NCBI GenBank assembly: GCA_001949185.1
Contig: BDGG01000012.1
Span: 873,995 to 937,994 of the forward strand
Origin: Ramazzottius varieornatus
Lineage: Eukaryota > Tardigrada > Eutardigrada > Parachela > Ramazzottiidae
Reading direction: 5' to 3'
DNA length: 64,000 nt
Of this stretch, positions 56,101 through 64,000 are shown piece by piece (the first letter of the stretch is position 1; each line of letters begins with the position of its first letter). Below the pieces are notes generated by a model. The model had not been told where the DNA came from, did no database searches, and saw nothing but the letters and a program-made list of their open reading frames with translations. The position numbers and the translations under genes were made by a program.

Positions 56101-59100
56101 CACAAAAATCTCGGTTAGAAGTAGCCTCTCTATGATCTTGGCATAGCTTTCTGTTGACTGCTCGATCTGGTTCGCAAAAACGTTGCTACCGATCAGCTTC
56201 ATTTCCGGCTCATGGATTCTAGCTACTGGTCGAGCCAACAGGTACAGAATGTCTCTGACCATCGGCTTGCCGAGACCATCGAAAAGACCGGCCAAGTTCA
56301 AGAGAAACCTGAAATGGAAAGGTAATAATCGAAGAACAAAGAAGCAGTAATTATAAGTCAGGGTCGTGCCGAAAAACGTACATCAAGGCCGTGCCTGCAA
56401 GCTATAGGACTCATACCTGTTCTTGGAGGTTGTGGGGATGAGACTGCCACAGCCGACGGTCAAGGCTGCATGCGTCGTCCAGTTTTTAGCGCAGTCATTC
56501 AGCTTGGGTGTGTGTCCGCACATCAAGGCGCAGGCCGTGTAGATGGGATCCGCTGGCGAGATGGTCCGTTCGATGTAACGCATGAAACCTCCCAGAGCGC
56601 TGGTGTTGTTGGTCTTGACGACGGACGGCAGGGACAGCAACATGAAGGCCAGCGGAGTTCTTCCCTGTTCTTCGGCCGCTTTACAAGCTCGTGGAATGAG
56701 ACCAGCAGCCAGACACCGACGAACAGCTATTAGTACAAAGTGTTAACTTTCGGTTATGAACCAATTGCTTCCGGCTGAAAGTGGAAGTTCGTAGTGTACC
56801 TGATAGTTTCTTTTCGCCAGGGTATGCTTCACTGCCAAAGTTCGTACTGCTCATCAGCGAAGTCGAGCTCCCCATCAGGCTTCTTTCTCTCGAACCAGCC
56901 ATCAGCGTTTCGGCAATGGCGTAGTTCCTCACGTTGGTTCCATGTCGAACCAGCAGCGATAACAAGTTCCACATCAGGCCTTCTTCCCTCTTGCTTTGAT
57001 CCAGGGACCCGAACTCGAATGCCGCTTCCGACATGGCTTTGCAGTACACGCTTATCCGATCGTCAAGGCTGACTGCCCCACTCGCCAAGTCATGCGGGAA
57101 CTTCGCCACGTCCGCGTAGGAAAGTCTTGTTGTCGGATGAACCCTCACGATCTCCACCGGTATGGGTTTCTCGAGGTTATTCACCGCCACCGCTTTCTCT
57201 AGCACGAAGTCACCTGCTGCGTGTGGGTACAGGTACTTCCTGATGTACGAGGAAGTCGGAGGGTTACTGACTACTGACGGGGCCACAACTGCCGGTGGTG
57301 CTGTCGCAAAGAAACTAGGGGGAGTGACGGAAGAGGTAGACGGGAAAGGATAGTGGCTACCGAACTGAGAAGGGAACGGTGGAAGCCCTGATGGTCCGAA
57401 GGCGTGAGGCGGAGGAGGCATGCCACCAAAGGCTCGCATGATGTGCTCGATGGGGTTCGTCACTGTCCAATTGGTACCGGCGCTGTCGATGGTCTCGGCT
57501 GACCGGACACTCTCGACGTCGTCTTCTTGCTGAGAAGAGAAACTGGTGTCTGTTGCGGAAGGAGTGTACGTCCCATTGTGGCGGTTACCGTCTCGGCGTT
57601 CGTCATCGTCAGTATCGGTCGTTCGACTGTCGTACCGATCTCTCAGACGATGACGTTCATCATTCTCGTAAGACTGCACAGAACTAAAACAGAAAAACAA
57701 GGTAAGAAAAAGGCACAGATGCTAACTGATTACTTCCGGGTTGGTGGAAAAACACCTCTTCATTAGCCCGTTTATCCATGTTTTATGTCCAGCACATAAG
57801 ACTCATTACTTCATCATGGGTATACTGGGGGACTGCCCGCTTGACCATCTTATATTCTTCCGGTATGGGAGTACCAAAGATCCAGTTCTAAGCGGGACCT
57901 GCCGCCTAAATAAAGCTGAAGGTCATCCGATACCGGAAGAATGCGTGAAACGATTCTAAATGGGTTGCACGAAAAAATGCTCGAAATCGAACGGAACACT
58001 CAAATCGAGAACGAAAACGAAGGTGTCCTCAGTTGATCATCTGGCTGCACGTCACCAAAAGTTCCAATTTGAAAACTTCAAAACTGAAGGCTCCAGCCTC
58101 GCACAATTTTTGGTCGTTTTTCTCACACAAATTTTCCCGCAGATGCTAGAGCAAACCCGGCAGCGCCGCAGCGGTTCCTTGTCGTAATATTGTGACTACT
58201 TTACCTTTCGCCATCTTCTTCCTCGTCGTAACTCTGATGTTGATCAGCAGAGCTGATGCTTTCTCGCCCATCTGTTCCTCGTGAACCAGATGAAGTACCC
58301 AGGTGCCCATCGCGGAAGCTGGGTTCCGACTGTAGGGGGGACAGAGAGAGTCCGGAAAAGCGAGAGCTTCCTCGCGATCGTCCTGTGGATGACGACGGTG
58401 GGAGATGGTTGGGATTGGACGCTTCGATGAAAGTGGAGGACCGCGGGTCCGTAGCACTCGCAGATTCCGTGCTGAACGGTTCACTGCGCATCTCTGCCGA
58501 ACCAAACGCTTCCTGAACACCATAGGTCAGTTATACTTACAGCAGCATGGAACGTGGAGAAACAAACTCGGCAAGATCGTTCTTTCAACTGACGCATGCT
58601 TTCAGCCAGTAACACTGAAGATGTGCGCCATTCGCAAGAACAATCGTGTCGAGTTTGTCCGACGAGCAAACCAATTAACACGGTAGGTAAAAGGATACTG
58701 TACCAAATTTCACTTTAGTAAGGTTGATTTCGAAATGAAACTGCGATAAGCTTACGTGTGAGATAACAGACATGGCAATCTTTTCGGTGAGACTGGGTTG
58801 CGCTCCACCGCCAACTGACCGTGGAGACTGTATCGTAGTATCGCTCGACTCGACAGTGTCCATAGTGGAGTTCTCTTTCCAGTCAGCATCATCGCCCCAT
58901 CCCCATTCCGCGTCAGCAGCAGAAGCAGAAACCTGCTTCACATCAGGGAGTTCTAAAACGGATAGTAAGCTCCAGAATAGGATATTCTGGAAACTGCTTT
59001 ATTAAAAGAAGCATTTACCTGCGGCAAGATGACCATCCCCAACTTTCTCCTGCTCAATCAGCGGAGCATTCTCTTCATCCGGCTGTTCCGCGTCGTACTC

Positions 59101-60948
59101 GTCGTCCTCCTGTGCCTGATGGATCTTATCGTGAGACTTGCTGAACATCTCATGTTCTTCTCGTAAATCGTTCTCGATTTCTTGATACAAGCGAAGCTGA
59201 TTCGCTTCCATCCGGCTTTCCGTCGCGGTGTAATTTTGCTGAACATTCTTCAGATTTTCCTCTTCCTCAGCGTTATCCAAGATGTCATCCAAACGCCGTT
59301 GTTCTCCATCTTCGGCCATCAATCGTGACTGTTCCTGCCTCATTATTCCTGCAGCCATATGTTCTCTGAACTCCGCGTCGGTTTCTTTGACAAACTGGTC
59401 TGAGAAGATCGGAAACGCAGGTGCTGTCTCAAGGATGGGTTGTGCACTTCCTCCGAAAGGGTGTCGGACCTGCTCCTGTTCTCTCAGAAACCGAAGGAAG
59501 TTTTCTTCTTCTTGACGACGCAATGCATCGGCAACCTTCTCTTCTTCCATCCGTTTCTGCTCTAGCTGTCTTTTTTCTTCGTTCAGGATGTCCTGTTGTC
59601 GCTTCTCCTCGGCAAGTTTGTCTTGTTGAAGTCTAACTTCTTCAGCTCTCCTGGCTTCTTCGACCTTTCTAGCTTCTTCTTTCTTCCGGGCTTCCTCAGC
59701 TTTCCTCGCTTCTTCCGCTACTTTCCTTTCTTCGGACAACCTAGCTTCTTCTATTTTTCTCGCTTCTTCGGCCTTTCTGTTTTCCTCCGCTTTGCGTGCT
59801 TCTTCCGCCTTTCGTTCTTCTGCAGCTACTCTAGTCTCCTCTTTCTTCCTTAGCTTTTCGGCTCTTTTGGCTTCGTCGACTTTTCTTTTCTCTTCCCCTT
59901 TTCTAAGTTCGTCAGCCTTCTTTTCCTCGACTTTTCTGGCTTCTTCGTCCAGTCTGGCTTTCTCCACTCTTTCAGCTTCGATTTGCCGTTGTTCCTCTTT
60001 CCGCTTCTCTTCTGCAATCCTTTGCTGTTGCGCCTTTCGTTCTTCTTCCTGTTTTCTCTTCTGTTCAGCAACGAGCAGTTCTTCTTTTCTCATTCTCTCT
60101 GCATTTTCTTCGCGAGCTATTCGCATTATTTCGGCTTCCGCCTCTGCTCGCTGTTGTTCCTGCTTCGCCAATTCGTCGAGCTCTCGTTCGGCATTCGGTA
60201 GTTCTTCGCTTTGCTCGGCCTTTTTCATGGACTCTTTCCGTCTCGGTTGCGGGTTCGGCGTTTTCGATGCGGAAGTTGGCGTTGGCGTTTGCTTTTGCTC
60301 CGGTCGGGATTTCTGTAAATCGACACTGTCATCTTCAGGACCGGGAGCCTTGTCGCACATACACGCATTAGCGACATTTCCTTACGTCGTGCATTGCATC
60401 ACATTACATACAGACATAATATCAAACGGAAATGAAATGCCCGTCCTTCATGTTTCCCGTATCCCGTCTTCTTATATTTCAAAATACTCTCATACTCTGC
60501 GATACTCTGTCATGGATTACCATTTAGCGAATCCTTGGTCCTCTTCGGACGCAGGTCTACAATTAGTTTTGGAAGAAGAAATCGGTCTTACCGTTAGAGC
60601 ATTACTGACCGCGGCAACATCAACATCGCCACCACTTGCATTTCTTCCTCTCGGGGCTCGAGCAGCTTGTTTCTTGGCAAGAGCACTGACTGCTTTGGGA
60701 CTTGCTGTTACCTTTGTCTTTGCAGGTGGCAGTGACGGAGCTTCATCCCAGTTGTCGTTGTCCCAGCCGGCACTGTCCCATGTGTTGTTTGCACTGGCTG
60801 GCTCGGATGACACGTCCTGCTGTTTGAAATCGGCTGCTGTAGCCTTCTGTCTACGACTCGCCTTCGCTGGTGGCTTCGCAGCGGGCTTCATCACTGGTTT
60901 CGCGTCGTCCCAATCATCACCCCAGGAATTAGTCGTCCAGTCATCCAT
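53139..60948 (-). CDS. SEC16: SEC16, COPII exit-site scaffold
   Basis: Eleven exons join in phase: 60948-60592, 60312-59019, 58952-58756, 58588-58541, 58512-58205, 57683-56800, 56726-56417, 56308-55708, 55427-54671, 54602-54018, 53950-53139; about 2,050 residues. The core (exons 6-8) matches the SEC16 central conserved domain: SYIRKYLYPHAAGDFVLEKA, KREEGLMWNLLSLLVRHGT, CLAAGLIPRACKAAEEQGRT, and an alpha-solenoid including ARPVARIHEPEMKLIGSNVF. This domain binds Sec13 and organises ER exit sites. Upstream are Trp/Asp-rich motifs (DWTTNSWGDDWDD, EWGWGDDADW) and a roughly 250-residue charged helix of (A/R)EEARKAEE-type repeats; downstream are Pro/Gln/Tyr-rich tails. Exon 4 (16 codons) and the attachment of exon 1 rest on splice phase only. 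A TAA precedes ATG60948 in frame. Confidence 0.85.
54353..54412. repeat. GGTGGTGGC microsatellite inside SEC16
   Basis: About five tandem copies of a 12-bp unit GGTGGTGGCGGT (plus strand) lie in exon 10 of SEC16, where they encode a Thr/Ala run on the minus strand (ATTTATTT...). Units are almost identical, so length variation between individuals is likely and would not break the frame. Confidence 0.8.
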
Positions 60949-62058
60949 CGGAATCAGTTACTAGTAGACCTATAGCTGCAACAGCATCCACGTCGAGCAA
61001 ACTAAATCCAGATGGCTCTATTCCTCCGCGGCTTTGCGATTCGCACGATTGACGTTCCTGCAACAAGAAAGCGAAGGCGTCGCCGGTCCAGCTGACAGCT
61101 GCTATTCTGAGAGCAAACTGGACACGTAGTAGGAAGGTATCACTCACCTGATGGTAGCTGCCACAGCAACTTCTGGAATGGATGATCCACCGACCACCGT
61201 CTCGTCGTCCTGTCAGCTGTCCACGAAACTCCGCGTCTGGAATAGCTTTTCTATACAACAATCCACTTCGTTCATCGATGGAAAGGTACTTGCACAGAGC
61301 GAATATAGACAGGAAGATGTGACCAGAAACAGATCAAAGTTCTTGATGAGCAATTGAGCTTTCCAGACCAAGTGACGTGGACGAGTAGTTTGTAAAAATC
61401 TGTGATCATAACATGAGTGATCACGTAATGCTACTGTGTATGTCATGTAATATCATATAACATTACTGCATAGTATTGACAGGTGGAGCCACATTGATGC
61501 CCATGTGTGGCCGTATTAGGGTTCCTAAGTTTCGCCAGTTCGCAGTTTCGCAGTCCGCAATGGGTTCCTGAAGCATTTTCTGGTGGAGACTGCTGTTATC
61601 CAGCAGAAGGATGGAATGGAGTATTGCAAAACGCTACACTGTGACATCTACACTCTGGGTGGACACTACACGAGCAGTGTGCTGAACATGAGCCTCAAGG
61701 CGTTCGCTGCCGGAAGCAAGTTTGGAACTTCCTAGTATTTACCCATAGGCAAGCATGAACTTACAACTTTACTGTCTGAGAACACTCAGAACCTGTAGGA
61801 CATCAGGAAGCCATTATGGCACTTAGGCGAACAAACCAACTTTGTTTCAAGGCATCATTTGATCGGTGGTCGCGATGTTATTTCCCGTTCAGTGCGCGAT
61901 ATTCCCGAAGTGATATCTTGGAAGATTGAAAGATCATGACTTTCTGTCCTACGTGGTGCCACGCCTTGATTGAGTTGGATGGTTAAACCAGCTCACGACT
62001 GTCATTCCAACGGGGCTCGTCTCGAAGCAAGAAGCTTTGCTAGCCTAACAGTCGAAAG
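60949..62058. other. interval between divergent SEC16 and MFS genes, with a coding-like fragment
   Basis: On the plus strand, 61,553-61,735 reads NGFLKHFLVETAVIQQKDGM and goes on with IYTLGGHYTSSVLNMSLKAFAA before a TAG, preceded by an acceptor-like TTTCGCAG. It looks like an isolated terminal exon, perhaps of a damaged or nested gene. On the minus strand a frame ending at 60,941 (SGFSLLDVDAVAAIGLLVTD) overlaps the SEC16 start region. Neither can be assigned. Confidence 0.3.
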
Positions 62059-64000
62059 ATGGCCGGAGCTTCCAGTGTTCCCGGATTCCGGGATGTTGAT
62101 GAGTGCGTATCTTGGCGCCTTATCCACCGCTGAGTTTTGTGCCGCTTTATGCAATACATTCTGTCTTGCAGGTTGGCCAATACTCCCGCCAGAAGACCGC
62201 GATATGAGAGCGTTGTGTCCATCGTCGGAGGGGAGGAAAAGCTCGTACAAGTGGAACTTCCGCCGGCAGCGCGCACAAAGCTGACAAAATCCCAGATATC
62301 AATTCTGATTGCCGGTAGCTGTTCCAGCATGTTCATGCATATGGCTATCAGCAGTATGCCACTTATTCTTCCTCCAACGGTAAGCCGCATCATCTGTTGT
62401 TTGCGAAGCCATCAGCGAGGTGTCAATCTGTTCTATAGATTATCGAGAAAGGTATCTCTTATGGGTACACCGGAGTAATCTTCTCGGTATTTGCCGTGTC
62501 GATCGCGATATTCGAGCCACTTCAAGCCAAAATTGTAAGAACTTCCTCGATCGACTGTTTGTATGCTCAGCCAGGGCGACTGTTGTTTATTCGAATTCTT
62601 TTGCAGATTCCATTCCTTGGAACCAAAAGAGCTTTCGTGGGTAGTTCCTTCGTTGGAGGACTTTGCTATTTGGCTTTCGCGTAAGCGTTAGTTCCATAGT
62701 CTCTTTTCATTGGCCATTGAAGTCACTAAAAGGAGGAAGAAAATGATTTTAGATTTCTGGACTATGCCGACACGACTGCTGCTTTTGTTGCGCCGGCATG
62801 TATCATCCGGTTCATCGAAGGGATTTATTATGCTAGTAAGTCATACCTGCAGAATACTCACGTTAAAGTCATACAACTTTGTCATTATCAATCCCTGTTC
62901 TATTGATAGTTCTGATCACATCATCCAACGTCATCGTTTGCCTGTCGTTTCCGGATCGAGCAAGTTTTGCTTTTGTAAGTCGGGATGACCGTACGACACC
63001 TCGTGACTGTTTAGGTGAAACCCATATCACTCTTTGTTACAGGGAGTCCTAGAAGGTTTTGTGGGTGTTGGATTTACATTTGGACCTGTTATTGGAGGAA
63101 CTCTATACAGGGTATGATAGATTCAAAAGCAATCTCACGATTGTGCAGCATGCTTTTCCATTCCTTGTAGGAGGTGGGATTTTACGCGCCATTCGTCTTC
63201 ATCGGAGTCGCACTTCTGCTCACAGCGGTTCTTGGATATTTCTCTATAGAGCAAATCAGTGGTAAAGCGAGTTAAGTTGCACTGGTGATGGTACCTTAAA
63301 TACTCAAATTTCTTACTTTGTCAAGGGATAAACTTGGAAGCTAGACCTCGGGAGAAAAGACGTTTAATACGGGATCCAGCATTCATAGGATGCGGCGTGC
63401 TGTGCTTCTCTATGGGCGTCATTTGGGGAATATTCGAAACCGCACTCGAACCATATCTTGCAACGGTCGGTTGGTCTTTTCTGACTTCGGGCTTTGCTCA
63501 TATTAACCAACCGGGGGTTGTTTCCGTAGTACGACCGAGGACCTGGAGTGGAGGCACTGGTGTTTGCTATTGCTTACTTAGCGTATGCCGGCATGGCTCC
63601 TGTCTGGGGCTATGTCTTCCGTAAAGTGCATATTGACTATCGCTGGGTCCTTCTGGGTCCCGTGGTCATCGGTGTTGTTTGGATGGTCCTCGGTCCCATT
63701 CCGGGTCTTTCATTCATCCCTCCAAGGCAAGTGCAGGCGTTGGCGCTGTGCTGTTAAATGTAGGTTTCATGGTATCGTTTTCATAGTGTTCTCTGGCTGG
63801 ACACGGTCTGTCTCTTCCTTATTAACGTGGGCGTGGCCTACGTATTCGTCTTCAGTTACGATACTATGCTGAAAAGAGCTATGTAAGTTTTGTTTTTTCG
63901 ACAAGTGGAGCTCTTGCTCGTTGCATTGGTATGTTCATGACGAGCAGAATAGGATGTTGCTGGATCTTTTATAGTTTCTGTGGACTGGAAGAAAATGTCG
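62059..64000 (+). CDS. SLC18B1-like MFS transporter, truncated at window end
   Basis: Twelve exons fit in phase: 62059-62102, 62172-62379, 62439-62534, 62607-62680, 62753-62835, 62910-62974, 63043-63111, 63171-63261, 63326-63465, 63530-63726, 63787-63882 and 63975 onward, about 390 residues so far. Hydrophobic helices alternate with loops, and FGVLEGFVGVGFTFGPVIGG followed by TLYREVGFYAPFVFIGVALL is close to human SLC18B1 (LGSLETFSGLGLILGPPVGG...), with GPGVEALVFAIAYLAYAGMA and GPIPGLSF later. SLC18B1 is a vesicular polyamine transporter of the major facilitator superfamily. The intron after FIPP uses a GC-AG site (AG|GCAAGT). Remaining C-terminal helices lie beyond 64,000. Confidence 0.8.

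Noticed and set aside
59792-60964. 390-codon plus-strand frame opposite the SEC16 coiled coil
   Set aside because: Ser/Phe/Leu repeats are the antisense of the Glu/Ala/Lys-rich helix; purely a shadow.
1-64000. CRISPR arrays, bacterial operons, tRNA or rRNA genes
   Set aside because: No regularly spaced repeats, no cloverleaf or rRNA-like sequence noticed; the gene structure is eukaryotic.

Overview
The window is nuclear DNA of an animal. Nearly every gene is split by short GT-AG introns (mostly about 50-500 nt), and the products belong to metazoan families: IAPs with BIR, UBA and RING domains, a class C GPCR, a tetraspanin, a GTSF1-type zinc-finger protein, FRG1, SMPD4 and SEC16. About 18 protein genes lie in 64 kb, so the genome is compact. 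Gene density, small introns, mid-range GC and Harbinger/hAT transposons suit a small invertebrate (a tardigrade-like ecdysozoan is one option), but nothing seen here fixes the phylum. Gene models were built by hand from splice sites, reading phase and family resemblance; no search was run.

Layout. 0-3.3 kb: degraded hAT/CGGBP1-like transposase gene (+). 4-4.5 kb: C18orf32/UPF0729 (+). 5.1-6.9 kb: GTSF1-like double CHHC-finger gene (-), head to head with an unrecognised acidic protein gene (7.6-8.2 kb, +). 8.5-10.7 kb: ENGASE (-). 11.2-14.0 kb: IAP-1 (-). 15 kb: intronless ERH (+). 16.1-18.9 kb: IAP-2 (-). 19.7-22.2 kb: nested and abutting terminal-inverted-repeat elements. 22.4-24.7 kb: AGK (+), whose stop codon overlaps that of a convergent coiled-coil gene (24.7-25.6 kb, -). 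26.1-29.4 kb: a complete but dead 3.3-kb PIF/Harbinger transposon. 29.5-31 kb: FRG1 (+). 31.7-32.2 kb: serine palmitoyltransferase small subunit (+). 32.7-36.6 kb: SMPD4 (+). 36.8-39.2 kb: class C GPCR (-). 39.5-40.3 kb: PSMA3 (-). 42-49.4 kb: PHD-TFIIS-SPOC gene of the DIDO1/PHF3 family (+). 50-51.4 kb: tetraspanin (+). 51.9-52.4 kb: candidate amidated neuropeptide precursor (+). 53.1-60.9 kb: SEC16 (-). 62-64 kb: SLC18B1-like MFS transporter (+), cut by the window end.

How the genes relate. Most are housekeeping genes with no obvious shared pathway. Three groupings stand out. Two paralogous three-BIR IAPs flank ERH. A sphingolipid-synthesis regulator (SPTSS) is followed on the same strand by a neutral sphingomyelinase (SMPD4), with the lipid kinase AGK nearby. 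Transposon remnants are concentrated between 19.7 and 29.4 kb. The best candidates for undescribed biology are the cysteine-ring amidated peptide precursor, the GTSF1-like protein with a long C-terminal tail, the divergent intronless ERH, and the Harbinger family with AAT/ATT target sites and repeated subterminal motifs.
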